From Synechococcus sp. CPC35 (GTDB lineage Bacteria; Cyanobacteriota; Cyanobacteriia; PCC-6307; Cyanobiaceae): a stretch of DNA of 7,884 nt. This document shows positions 1 to 6,908 of the stretch, piece after piece. How positions within the stretch are numbered: the first letter of the stretch is position 1; every line of letters begins with the position of its first letter. The notes under the pieces were generated by a model. That model was not told the origin of the DNA, searched no databases, and saw nothing but the letters and a program-made list of their open reading frames with translations. The translations under genes were made by a program, and so were the position numbers. Location of the stretch: NCBI GenBank assembly GCA_002684175.1, contig NYUU01000142.1, forward strand, positions 1 through 7,884, read 5' to 3'.

Positions 1-819
1 CCCAATCAGCAGTCAGAACCAGCGACACGATTCATGCTGCGTCGCTCTCCGGCTGCCGGTAAGCCATTCTTTCTCGTTGGCTCAGATTACGTTTTTCCGC
101 GAACCTCACATGCAATCACCAAGCAGCAGTTGCAGGTTTTAGGTGGTTCAGTAGCAGGTGAAAGTTATCTGCCCCTGGGTGAAGTCTGGAACATAAGCCC
201 TCTGGTGAGCTTAATTAAGAAGGCCATGCCTGATGGTGGGGCGATTATTAATCACCTCAACGGTGATCAAAACATAGTTTTTTTTAATCGTCTCCGGGAT
301 ATGGGCGTTACACCAGAGAATGGTTATCACGTGATGAGTTACACAATTCTGGAAGATGAAATTGATCAGATTGGCGCTGAATTACTTCAAGGTCACTATG
401 TTGCATCGAATTATTTGATGTCAGTTCCAACCGCTGAATCAAGACGCTTTATCAAGGCGTTTAAAGCGAGATATGGCGATGAACGGGTTGTGACGGACCC
501 TCAGGAATCGGCCTACAACATGGTTTATCTCTGGAAAGCTGCTGCGGAAAAGGCCAACAGCTTTGAGCCTGTGGCTGTCCGCAAGGCTCTCGTCGGTGTC
601 AGCTTCGCAGCACCTCAGGGCAAGGTGAAGGTGATGCCCAATCACCATCTTGCCCAGACGGTCCGCATCGGGAAGATCTCACGTTCCGGCCAGGTCAAGA
701 TCGTTGAGGTCAGTCCAGACGTGGTTGAGCCTCATGCCTGGAATCAATACGAGCGCCACACAAAAGGACAGGCCTGTGACTGGACGGATCCAGCCAAGGG
801 AGGGCGTTACAGGTTCTGA
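1..819 (+). CDS. UrtA-like ABC-transporter substrate-binding protein (5' end cut off)
   Basis: Reading frame 1 is open from the first base to the TGA at 817-819, so this is the C-terminal 272 residues of a longer protein. The ATG at 34 is internal. Family members are usually a little over 400 residues, so about two-thirds is present. The sequence follows the urea/amide-binding UrtA family (Peripla_BP type I fold): an FFLVGSDYVFPR block near residue 24, an LNGD motif near 86, a PNHH...TVRIG block near 214, and a C-terminus CDWTDPAKGGRYRF that closely resembles the UrtA tail. UrtA binds urea or short amides in the periplasm and delivers them to UrtBCDE. This copy departs from the UrtA pattern in the middle, and no transporter subunits follow it (the next gene is convergent mlaD). 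It may therefore be a paralogue with another ligand or a sensory role, which is inference. The 5' half is AT-richer than the 3' half. Confidence 0.82.
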   Translation, partial: PNQQSEPATRFMLRRSPAAGKPFFLVGSDYVFPRTSHAITKQQLQVLGGSVAGESYLPLGEVWNISPLVSLIKKAMPDGGAIINHLNGDQNIVFFNRLRDMGVTPENGYHVMSYTILEDEIDQIGAELLQGHYVASNYLMSVPTAESRRFIKAFKARYGDERVVTDPQESAYNMVYLWKAAAEKANSFEPVAVRKALVGVSFAAPQGKVKVMPNHHLAQTVRIGKISRSGQVKIVEVSPDVVEPHAWNQYERHTKGQACDWTDPAKGGRYRF

Positions 820-977
820 GCGCAGGTGCAGTGATAAACGGGGCTCTCCTTGTTCGATCAGTTGCAGAGAGCGAAGGCGGTTACAAGAGCTCAAGCAGGA
901 GGAGCTTGTGATCGATCCCGAACGCAAAGTCATCTGCAGTGGTGACATCTGAACCACAAAGGGCTGGATCGAACCGT
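820..977. other. Intergenic region between convergent genes
   Basis: These 158 bases lie between the stop of the UrtA-like gene and the stop of the mlaD-like gene on the opposite strand. Transcription from both sides should end here, but I see no GC-rich hairpin followed by a T run on either strand. The best inverted repeat is AGCTC (889-893 region) with GAGCT about nine bases later, which is weak and has no T tract. A perfect AGGAGG at 897-902 stands 5 nt before a GTG at 908 that opens a 14-codon frame ending at 952 (see findings). Confidence 0.5.
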
Positions 978-1901
978 TTACTTCGACGTTTCGGCCGGGT
1001 AGATCTCAGTGAAAAGCTCGCCCAGGCCAATGGTGAGGTTGCGGAACCCTTTCATGAACTCAGGATCCGAGGTCAGCTTGGCGACATCACCGCCCACGGC
1101 ATCGATCTTCGCGGTGAGATCCGCCGCATTGGAGGCGGTCTCCTGCAACTCACTCAGTGTCTTGGGGTTGTCCAGCGCTGCCACGATGTTGTTCACATGA
1201 ACAGATGCCTCAACAGCATTGGCTGTGGCCGCATTGAGATTGGCGATCATCGGTTCGGCTCTCGCCACCTCCAGCTGGAGTGCCTCCACAAGAGTCTCAA
1301 TCTCCTGAGCGGTTGCTTCGGCTGTTTTGAGAAACACCGAGGCATCCTTGGATGTGATTTCAAACTGCTTGGTGGATTCGGCCAGATTGGGAATCAACTT
1401 GTTTGACCTTGCCTCCTCAAGCAGCTGCTGAAGGTTTTCAGTGACTGAAGTGAGGCTCGCCGATTCAGAGCCTTTGATCGTGGCTCCATTGCAGAGTTGC
1501 TGGGAGGTCTTGCATCCAGCTGAGCGGGGCAGCGGGGCATTTTCAGGCAGCCCTTTCCCCTTGCTGATCAGCGCAACCTGAGCATCACCCCCAAGCAGAG
1601 AGCCGGAGGCCACATTTGCCGAAACGGGCATTGGTAATCGCAGATCGCTCTTCTGGATCTCCAGCTCAGCCACCACCGCATCCGAGGTCACCTTGATCGA
1701 GCGGACCGAGCCAACAAGGATGCCGCGGTAGGTCACCGCTGAACGTTCTGCGAGCCCTGCCGCATCCTTGAAACGGGCGGTTACGGTCCATTCGCTGGAT
1801 CCGATGCGGATGCCCCTCATCCACATCGCGGTTGCCGCGAAGCCAACGATGCCGCCGATGACGGTGAAGCCGACAATGGCATCTCGGACGCTGCGTCGCA
1901 T
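978..1901 (-). CDS. MCE-domain (MlaD/TGD2-like) lipid-transport protein
   Basis: A 307-residue protein with the build of MlaD-type substrate-binding subunits of lipid ABC transporters. There is a short basic N-terminus, one transmembrane helix (about residues 8-28), then an MCE domain (about 37-115) containing the typical VTYRGILVGSV segment at 56-66. From about residue 140 to the end it is mostly long helix with Ala/Glu/Lys/Thr-rich heptad-like sequence, as in cyanobacterial and chloroplast (TGD2) relatives. Such proteins form rings in the periplasm or intermembrane space that carry phospholipids or other lipids to a permease. The ATG at 1901 lies 5 nt after the stop of the upstream ATPase gene, with a GGAG 11 nt before it, so the two are almost certainly cotranscribed. 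Cyanobacterial MCE proteins are poorly characterised and the lipid cannot be told from sequence. Confidence 0.9.
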   Translation of the reverse strand: MRRSVRDAIVGFTVIGGIVGFAATAMWMRGIRIGSSEWTVTARFKDAAGLAERSAVTYRGILVGSVRSIKVTSDAVVAELEIQKSDLRLPMPVSANVASGSLLGGDAQVALISKGKGLPENAPLPRSAGCKTSQQLCNGATIKGSESASLTSVTENLQQLLEEARSNKLIPNLAESTKQFEITSKDASVFLKTAEATAQEIETLVEALQLEVARAEPMIANLNAATANAVEASVHVNNIVAALDNPKTLSELQETASNAADLTAKIDAVGGDVAKLTSDPEFMKGFRNLTIGLGELFTEIYPAETSK

Positions 1902-1906
1902 GGTGG

Positions 1907-2692
1907 TCAGTGCTCCGCCGGTTGCATCGGTCCGCGCAGGCTACCGGTCCTGAACTGTTCGACATAGGGGTTGTCCGTGCTGCGAAATTCATCCACAGAA
2001 CCCATCCACTGGAAGTGACCGTCGTAAACCATCACCACACGCTCGGCTGAGCGCTCGATGGTGCTGCGCACGTGGCTGACCACTACGGAGCAGCCTCGAG
2101 CCACTGTGGTGGTCTTCACGATCAGATCCTCGATCCTGGTGCAGGCCACAGGGTCCAGCCCCGCCGTCGGTTCGTCGTAAAGAAGCAAGGGCATCGCCTG
2201 ATCCTCCCGTTGTGGATCATCGATCAATGCTCGGGCGAAACTCACCCGCTTCTGCATGCCGCCGCTCAACTCACCGGGGTAAAGATGGGCCACGTCATAC
2301 ATGCCCACTGCCTCAAGGCAGGACTCAACTCGCTCCCGGATCTCCGCCTGGCTCAGTCTGGCCTTCTCCCGCAGCAGGAAGCCCACATTCTCTTCCACCG
2401 TCAGTGACCCCAGCAAAGCGGGGTTCTGAAACACCAACCGCACATCCGGGGGATCCGTCTGATCGAGACGCAGATAATCCTGCTGCTGCCCGAACAGATG
2501 CAGTTCACCACTGGTCGGCAGCTGCAGGCCAGCCAGCAGGCGTAAAACCGTTGATTTACCGGCACCGGAAGGACCCACTACAGCGAGACGCTCCCCCGGC
2601 TGCATGGTGAGGTTCACCCGGTTCAGCACCGGTCGCGCCCCCCACTGCATGGTGAGTTCCCTCATTTCCACCACGGACTGAGGCTCGGACAT
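1907..2692 (-). CDS. MlaF-like ABC transporter ATP-binding protein
   Basis: A complete 261-residue nucleotide-binding subunit. The Walker A motif GPSGAGKST is at residues 40-48, the Q-loop glutamine at 89, the signature LSGGMQKR at 142-149, Walker B LLLYDEP at 169-175 with catalytic Glu174, the D-loop around GLDP 178-181, and the switch His207. The signature with Met-Gln-Lys-Arg and the LLLYDEPTAGLDP block are typical of the MlaF/TGD3 family, which powers lipid movement with an MCE protein and an MlaE-type permease. It is first in a two-gene operon with the MCE gene downstream. The permease is not in this window, as often happens in cyanobacteria where the three genes are scattered. The ATG at 2692 has no clear Shine-Dalgarno. 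The gene is divergent from the YvcK-like gene. Confidence 0.92.
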   Translation of the reverse strand: MSEPQSVVEMRELTMQWGARPVLNRVNLTMQPGERLAVVGPSGAGKSTVLRLLAGLQLPTSGELHLFGQQQDYLRLDQTDPPDVRLVFQNPALLGSLTVEENVGFLLREKARLSQAEIRERVESCLEAVGMYDVAHLYPGELSGGMQKRVSFARALIDDPQREDQAMPLLLYDEPTAGLDPVACTRIEDLIVKTTTVARGCSVVVSHVRSTIERSAERVVMVYDGHFQWMGSVDEFRSTDNPYVEQFRTGSLRGPMQPAEH

Positions 2693-2843
2693 TGCGGCGC
2701 AATGAACACGACGCCATCCTGCCGTGGTTGGACAGGCTCCGTACAGTTCAATCGATTACGGACCAAGCAGGCCCTTGGCGCCACAGACCCAGCACAGCAG
2801 ACGTCAGGCCAGAGCCATACGAGCTCACCGGCGGCGGGATCTG
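2693..2843. promoter_or_regulatory. Divergent intergenic region carrying promoters for mlaF-like and yvcK-like genes
   Basis: By position these 151 bases must hold promoters firing left into the ATPase/MCE operon and right into the yvcK-like gene. I cannot pick out convincing -10/-35 pairs; a TTGGAC near 2728-2733 has no good -10 at 17-18 nt. The yvcK-like frame stays open through this region back to a GTG at 2724. If that GTG were used, only 31 bases would separate the two starts. The open stretch uses codons rare in the neighbouring genes (AGG, AGA, CGA, ATA), which argues that it is not translated. Confidence 0.4.
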
Positions 2844-4163
2844 ATGGAACGCTCCAAGCGTGCTGTGCTCTGGCTGCAACCGGGACTGGTGGTGAAACGC
2901 TGGTTGCTCACCTCCGGTCTTGGACTGCTGATGGCCCTGCTGGGTGCAGCGGTATGGGCAGATCTCAAACCGATCTACTGGATTCTGGAAACCCTCAGCT
3001 GGTTTCTGGGCACGATCACCAACGTGCTTCCGCGGGAAATCACCGGTCCACTGGTTGCGATCATCGGGGTGGGGCTGGTGCTCTGGGGCCAGAGCCGCAG
3101 TTTTGGATCGATCCAGCAGGCACTCGCACCTGATAGGGACATGGCGCTTGTGGATGCGCTTCGGGCCAAGAGCAGGCTCAACCGCGGCCCGAACATCGTT
3201 GCCATTGGAGGAGGGACAGGACTTTCCACCCTGTTGAGCGGTCTCAAGCGGTACAGCAGTCACATCACAGCCATCGTCACCGTTGCTGATGACGGTGGCA
3301 GCAGCGGCGTTCTGCGCCGGGAACTGGGAGTTCTCCCTCCCGGTGACATTCGTAACTGTCTGGCTGCCCTGTCCACGGAGGAACCCCTGCTCACCAGGCT
3401 GTTCCAGTACCGCTTCTCCGCCGGCAGCGGCCTGGAGGGCCACAGCTTCGGAAATCTGTTCCTCTCAGCTCTTTCTGCGATCACAGGCAATCTCGAGACA
3501 GCGATCACTGCCTCCAGTCGTGTGCTGGCTGTGCAGGGACAGGTGGTTCCCGCAACCAACGTTGATGTGCGGCTGTGGGCGGAACTTGAAAACGGCCAGC
3601 GGATCGAGGGGGAGAGCAACATCGGCCATGCCCCCAGCCCGATCGTGCGTCTGGGCTGCCTGCCGGAACATCCTCCAGCTCTGCCCAAGGCTCTGGAGGC
3701 GATTGCCAATGCCGATCTGATCATTCTTGGGCCTGGAAGTCTCTACACCTCACTCCTTCCGAACCTGCTGGTTCCTGAACTGGTGAGCGCAATCAGGCGC
3801 TGCAAGGCACCACGGCTCTACATCTGCAATTTGATGACTCAGCCAGGTGAAACCGACGGACTCAATGTGCGCGGCCATATCCGGGCCATCGAAGCGCAGC
3901 TTGCAAACCTGGGAATCGATCAGCGCCTGTTCAGTGCCGTGCTGGCTCAGGATGACCTGCCGACATCTGAGCTTCTACGCCACTACAAGAAACGCGGCGC
4001 CGAGCCGGTGCAATGTGACGCTGCAGGTTTACGTCAGGATGGATATGACGTCACCCAGGCACCCTTACAGGGAGCAAGACCTACAGCCATTTTGAGACAT
4101 GACCCCCGAAGTCTTGCCCTTGCGGTCATGCGCTTCTATCGCAGCCACAGGAAAGAATCATAA
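2844..4163 (+). CDS. YvcK/CofD-like family protein with N-terminal membrane segment
   Basis: From the ATG at 2844 this is a 439-residue protein. Residues about 20-40 and 66-82 are two hydrophobic helices; the YvcK-type domain then fills residues about 115-430. Its hallmarks are the nucleotide-binding-like loop IGGGTGLSTLLSGLK (121-135), the block VADDGGSSGVLRRELG (147-162) and PPGDIRNCLAAL (165-176), followed by the GHSFGNLF and GPGSLYTSLLPNLLV segments. The family includes Bacillus YvcK/GlmR, a UDP-sugar-binding factor linking carbon flux to cell-wall precursors. It is related in fold to CofD, the 2-phospho-L-lactate transferase of coenzyme F420 synthesis, but nothing else here suggests F420. 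The membrane anchor is an addition to the soluble Bacillus form. An in-frame GTG at 2724 would add 40 residues, some very Arg-rich, and a TTG at 2775 would add 23. I prefer 2844 because a GGCGGG lies just upstream and it leaves room for promoters. Confidence 0.9.
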   Translation: MERSKRAVLWLQPGLVVKRWLLTSGLGLLMALLGAAVWADLKPIYWILETLSWFLGTITNVLPREITGPLVAIIGVGLVLWGQSRSFGSIQQALAPDRDMALVDALRAKSRLNRGPNIVAIGGGTGLSTLLSGLKRYSSHITAIVTVADDGGSSGVLRRELGVLPPGDIRNCLAALSTEEPLLTRLFQYRFSAGSGLEGHSFGNLFLSALSAITGNLETAITASSRVLAVQGQVVPATNVDVRLWAELENGQRIEGESNIGHAPSPIVRLGCLPEHPPALPKALEAIANADLIILGPGSLYTSLLPNLLVPELVSAIRRCKAPRLYICNLMTQPGETDGLNVRGHIRAIEAQLANLGIDQRLFSAVLAQDDLPTSELLRHYKKRGAEPVQCDAAGLRQDGYDVTQAPLQGARPTAILRHDPRSLALAVMRFYRSHRKES

Positions 4164-4375
4164 TCAGGTCGGGATCAGTAAAGTTTTTGGCCGGCAACTA
4201 AAACGAATTTTATGAATCAATTGTGGTGATTTGCGAGCGTTAAGAGGTTCAGTTGGTAGGCGAAAAGATATCATTGTATGCAGTCGCGGTACATGTTATT
4301 TTGTCAATTATTCGTGATCATATTGTTCCAAATCAAAAATCACTTGAGTTAAGCCAGATTCTGATGTCAACGCGT
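4164..4375. other. AT-rich gene-free stretch after the yvcK-like gene
   Basis: These 212 bases hold no open frame of useful length on either strand and no clear terminator for the yvcK-like gene; the only GC-rich palindrome, GGCCGGC near 4190, is short and not followed by a T run. Composition falls sharply from that of the gene to the left. A short piece resembling a tRNA D-arm (about 4245-4260) has no matching anticodon or T-arm. Together with the pseudogene at 4376-5054 it forms an accessory-looking insert between two conserved blocks. Confidence 0.5.
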
Positions 4376-5054
4376 TCAGTCCATCAAACTCGCCAGGCAT
4401 TGTGTTAAATGACTATTTTTTGAAAGAGCGGGGTCTTCGAAGAGCGCAGAATCATCTATGGGCGGTTCAATTTTCTCATCGAAAAATGACTGTTCTTGGA
4501 AGAGCTCAAGGAATGGATGGCAGGCTCGGCCCAGCTGACAGCTTTCTTTTTTCACATATAACGAAGTGATCAATCGTCTCCGTTGACTTGGGATCGCGCA
4601 TCAATTTGAAAAGTCAAAAGATGTCCGTGAATTTGGAAGACACTTCTATTCAAAACAAAATATTTTCAAGCTGTGCTTGAATGAATAATAGTCACGGTCA
4701 AAAAGGGCTTCCTGTAAGCGCAAGCTTCTTAGGGATTTGTAAGGCTTTTGGCGCAATTCTCATCGCAATAGATTGATCAGGTATATTCTCCAGAATGTGA
4801 GACAAGACCACAAAGTCAACCTGCTTGATGTTGGTAATCTGAAGAATGTCAAACTCACAAGCATCAAAGCCTTTGCTGACAGTTAGCTCGACCTTTCGGG
4901 AGTCAATGTCTATTCCCAATCCCTTAAATCCGCCAAGAACCTTGCAAGCCCATTCGAGGCTTGCTCCTTTGCTGCAGCCAAAATCTAAAAAATCGTAACC
5001 ATGTGACTTAACTAATCTCTCGAAATCAATTAAAGTCTCAGGGCTAAAGTTCAT
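4376..5054 (-). pseudogene. Decayed class I SAM-dependent methyltransferase
   Basis: The intact 5' part (5054 down to the TGA at 4698-4700) encodes 118 residues with clear methyltransferase features: glycine-rich motif I LDFGCSKG (23-30), the acidic residue after beta-2 in GLGIDID (45-51), a further Asp in EFDIL, and VVLSHILENIPD in the motif IV region. Real members are about 220 residues or more. The missing half is directly downstream in another frame. Dropping one T from the five-T run at 4700-4704 continues the protein as SPFDRDYYSFKHSLKIF, which matches the FD...Y.F..GLK.. segment of this family. That frame then meets TAG at 4646-4648 and TGA at 4601-4603 and continues as protein-like sequence (HPFLELFQEQSFFDEKI) to a TGA at 4376-4378. 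One frameshift plus two stops points to a dead gene, not one sequencing error. A TAA lies just before the ATG at 5054, there is no Shine-Dalgarno, and it is AT-rich. Relatives often act on sugars or surface polysaccharides, but the substrate here is unknown. Confidence 0.72.
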
Positions 5055-5116
5055 AGTTTATATAGAATGATAGTCAAATTATGGCAATTAGTTCTGATGC
5101 ATTATCAATCATCAAG

Positions 5117-5692
5117 TTAAAAGGCATCCTGCATTTCGAAGAAATCAGGCTGCACATAATCCTTGCGAAGCGGCCAGCCTTTCCAGTCTTCCGGCATCAG
5201 CAAACGCTTCGGATGTGGGTGCCCCTCAAACTGGATCCCATACATGTCGTACGTTTCTCTCTCCTGCCAGTCGGCTCCTCGGAACAAGCCGTAGATCGAT
5301 GGAATCGAAGGAGTGCCTTCACGGCTCAGAAACACCTTCACGCGGACTTCTCGCAAGGTGGAGGCATCACCCGTCTCCAATGCCTGCAGCTGATCCTCCA
5401 TAGCAAGAAGATGGTAGAAGCAGACCAATCGTTCTCCTGGCCCTTCGTCATAACCGCCCTGACACTGGAGGTAATCGAAGCCGTCACTTTTCAGCGCTGC
5501 GATGACCATCGGCAGGGCGAGTGATTCAACACCGATCTGCTCGACTCCAACGTGATCAGGATCGAGCGAATCATGTTCAAAACCCTGCTCCTTCAACCAT
5601 TTGCTGACAGGCCCTGCTTCGGGAGCAACTACGGCTGAGCTGCTTTCGTCAGCAACTTCAACCTTCACGTTCTTATCCGGAGTTTCGCTCAT
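5117..5692 (-). CDS. ndhJ: NAD(P)H-quinone oxidoreductase subunit J (NDH-1, 30 kDa-type)
   Basis: A 191-residue protein of the complex I 30 kDa (NuoC) family. The family signature runs from Trp142 to Tyr179 and includes [16 protein letters not shown], then [17 protein letters not shown]. NdhJ is part of the hydrophilic arm of cyanobacterial NDH-1 on the cytoplasmic side of the thylakoid membrane, where electrons from ferredoxin reach plastoquinone for respiration, cyclic flow and CO2-uptake complexes. The first 25 or so residues are acidic and low-complexity, an extension before the conserved core. Its ATG (5692) overlaps the ndhK stop in an ATGA, so translation is probably coupled. It is the last gene of ndhC-ndhK-ndhJ, and I see no terminator in the 62 bases before the methyltransferase pseudogene. 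Confidence 0.98.
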   Translation of the reverse strand: MSETPDKNVKVEVADESSSAVVAPEAGPVSKWLKEQGFEHDSLDPDHVGVEQIGVESLALPMVIAALKSDGFDYLQCQGGYDEGPGERLVCFYHLLAMEDQLQALETGDASTLREVRVKVFLSREGTPSIPSIYGLFRGADWQERETYDMYGIQFEGHPHPKRLLMPEDWKGWPLRKDYVQPDFFEMQDAF

Positions 5693-6459
5693 GAATCGAA
5701 GGGGTCAGGCTCTGCTGCTGGGATCAGGACAGCTGCATCAGTTGCCAGGGTCTGACCTGCTGGAGCCGCAGCAAGTGCTGCCTTCTGGGTTTCAGCCCGC
5801 AGATAGGAGCCTGTGACCTGAGGCTCAACCCGCTTCATCCGATGGCTGACAGTGAAGTACCGGTGGGTTTGTTGCTGTATACCCCGCTCCAGCACGGATT
5901 CGTCTCCAACTTTTTTCCGAAGCTTGATGACGGCATCGAAAATCGCTTCTGGCCGTGGCGGACAGCCCGGAAGGTAGAGATCGACAGGAATCAGTTTGTC
6001 CACTCCACGGACCGCTGTTGTTGAGTCGGCACTGAACATCCCTCCCGTAATCGTGCATGCGCCCATTGCGATCACGTATTTAGGCTCAGGCATCTGTTCA
6101 TAGAGTCGAACCAGAGCTGGGGCCATCTTCATGGTCACTGTGCCGGCAACAATCAACAGATCCGCCTGACGCGGCGAACTACGCGGCACCAGTCCGAAAC
6201 GATCGAAATCAAAACGGGAACCAAGCAGGGCAGCGAATTCAATGAAGCAGCAGGCGGTCCCGTACAACAAAGGCCACAAACTGCTGAGCCTTGCCCAGTT
6301 ATGAAGGTCATCCAGGCTGGTGAGAATGATGTTCTCACTGAGATCACTGGTGACTGTGGGACCTGCTGGGGCTCCGACAGGTCCGCAACTTGCCTCGCGC
6401 AGATCCCGAACGGCTGCAATCGAAGGACTGGTGATGGATGGGGTGGTGATTTCAGGCAT
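5689..6459 (-). CDS. ndhK: NAD(P)H-quinone oxidoreductase subunit K (NDH-1, N2 cluster subunit)
   Basis: A 256-residue member of the NuoB/PSST family. It holds the ligands of the terminal 4Fe-4S cluster N2: the Cys pair at 70-71 (in YGTACCFIE), Cys135 (in GAC) and Cys166 (in LPGCPPRPE). N2 passes electrons to plastoquinone at the junction of the hydrophilic and membrane arms. The first 40 residues are a Pro/Ser/Thr/Ala-rich extension and the last 35 an Ala-rich tail, both outside the conserved core and common in picocyanobacterial NdhK. The ATG at 6459 is 3 nt after the ndhC stop and has a GGAG (plus-strand CTCC at 6467-6470) inside the last codons of ndhC, which suggests coupled translation. 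It overlaps ndhJ by 4 nt. Confidence 0.98.
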   Translation of the reverse strand: MPEITTPSITSPSIAAVRDLREASCGPVGAPAGPTVTSDLSENIILTSLDDLHNWARLSSLWPLLYGTACCFIEFAALLGSRFDFDRFGLVPRSSPRQADLLIVAGTVTMKMAPALVRLYEQMPEPKYVIAMGACTITGGMFSADSTTAVRGVDKLIPVDLYLPGCPPRPEAIFDAVIKLRKKVGDESVLERGIQQQTHRYFTVSHRMKRVEPQVTGSYLRAETQKAALAAAPAGQTLATDAAVLIPAAEPDPFDS

Positions 6460-6462
6460 GGT

Positions 6463-6825
6463 TCAGCTCCATTCGAGCGCTCCTTTGCGCCAGGCATAGG
6501 CCAAGGCAACAAGGAGGATCGCGATAAAGATCAGCGCCTCGATAAAGGCCAGTAGGCCCAGACGGTTGAAAGCAACCGCCCAGGGATAAAGAAAAACCGT
6601 TTCGACATCAAAGATGACGAAGACCAGTGCAAACATGTAATAGCGGATATTAAACTGAATCCAGGCGCCTCCGATGGGCTCCATTCCTGATTCGTAGGTG
6701 AGCTGACGCTCGCCGGCTCTGCTCCTCGGCGCCAGCAGTTTATTGGTGACCAGAGCCAGTACTGGGACAGCAGCAGCTATCAGCAAAAAGCCCAGGAATG
6801 CGTCGTAACCGGGTAGCGCAAACAT
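6463..6825 (-). CDS. ndhC: NAD(P)H-quinone oxidoreductase subunit 3 (NDH-1 membrane subunit)
   Basis: A 120-residue membrane protein of the NuoA/ND3 family, full length from the ATG at 6825. It has three hydrophobic helices (about 9-31, 62-82 and 88-112), the loop motif YESGMEPIG (44-52) and [12 protein letters not shown] (72-83), all diagnostic of the family. Subunit 3 sits beside the quinone channel and its loop takes part in coupling quinone reduction to proton pumping. The frame is open upstream to an ATG at 6894, adding 23 residues, but family length and the start at MFALPGYD favour 6825. A GGGG lies about 7 nt before that ATG. It is first in ndhC-ndhK-ndhJ, divergent from rubA. Confidence 0.97.
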   Translation of the reverse strand: MFALPGYDAFLGFLLIAAAVPVLALVTNKLLAPRSRAGERQLTYESGMEPIGGAWIQFNIRYYMFALVFVIFDVETVFLYPWAVAFNRLGLLAFIEALIFIAILLVALAYAWRKGALEWS

Positions 6826-6908
6826 GGACAACCCCGAAGGTCGGTTCAGTCTGGCATTCGCCGAAGCGAGTTGTCGTCGATAGAGTCCAATCACTCAGCA
6901 GTACAGCG
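6826..6908. promoter_or_regulatory. Short divergent promoter region between ndhC and rubA
   Basis: Only 83 bases separate the ndhC ATG from the chosen rubA GTG on the opposite strand, so promoters and any shared control site for the NDH-1 operon and the PSII assembly genes must lie here or reach into the first codons. I could not identify a good -10/-35 pair on either strand. The function is inferred from gene orientation only. Confidence 0.45.

Noticed and set aside
889..910. A hairpin around AGCTC/GAGCT as a bidirectional terminator for the convergent genes.
   Set aside because: The stem is only five pairs and there is no T run on either side.
939..1406. A 155-residue frame on the + strand, and another at 2072-2407.
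   Set aside because: They lie antisense to the mlaD-like and mlaF-like genes, whose domains and motifs are clear, and their own sequences show no family features.
2748..3443. A 231-residue minus-strand frame opposite the yvcK-like gene.
   Set aside because: It is a by-product of GC-rich codon structure on the other strand; the + strand frame holds all the conserved YvcK motifs.
4245..4260. A piece resembling a tRNA D-arm (GAGGTTCAGTTGGTAGG), which might mark a tRNA gene or an integration site.
   Set aside because: No acceptor stem, anticodon arm or TTCGA-type T-loop follows at the expected spacing, and no repeat of it appears elsewhere in the window. It is most likely chance or a very degraded remnant.
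4698..4704. Programmed ribosomal frameshifting at the T run in the methyltransferase gene.
   Set aside because: The continued frame runs into two further stops at 4646 and 4601, so shifting would not restore a full protein.
6826..6894. Extension of ndhC to the ATG at 6894.
   Set aside because: Subunit 3 is 120 residues long in this group and begins at the equivalent of Met 6825; the extra residues are basic and non-conserved in character.
6798..6908. Extension of rubA to the ATG at 6798 (37 extra residues).
   Set aside because: It would overlap the first codons of ndhC on the opposite strand, and the residues do not look like rubredoxin N-termini; the GTG at 6909 gives a product of expected form.
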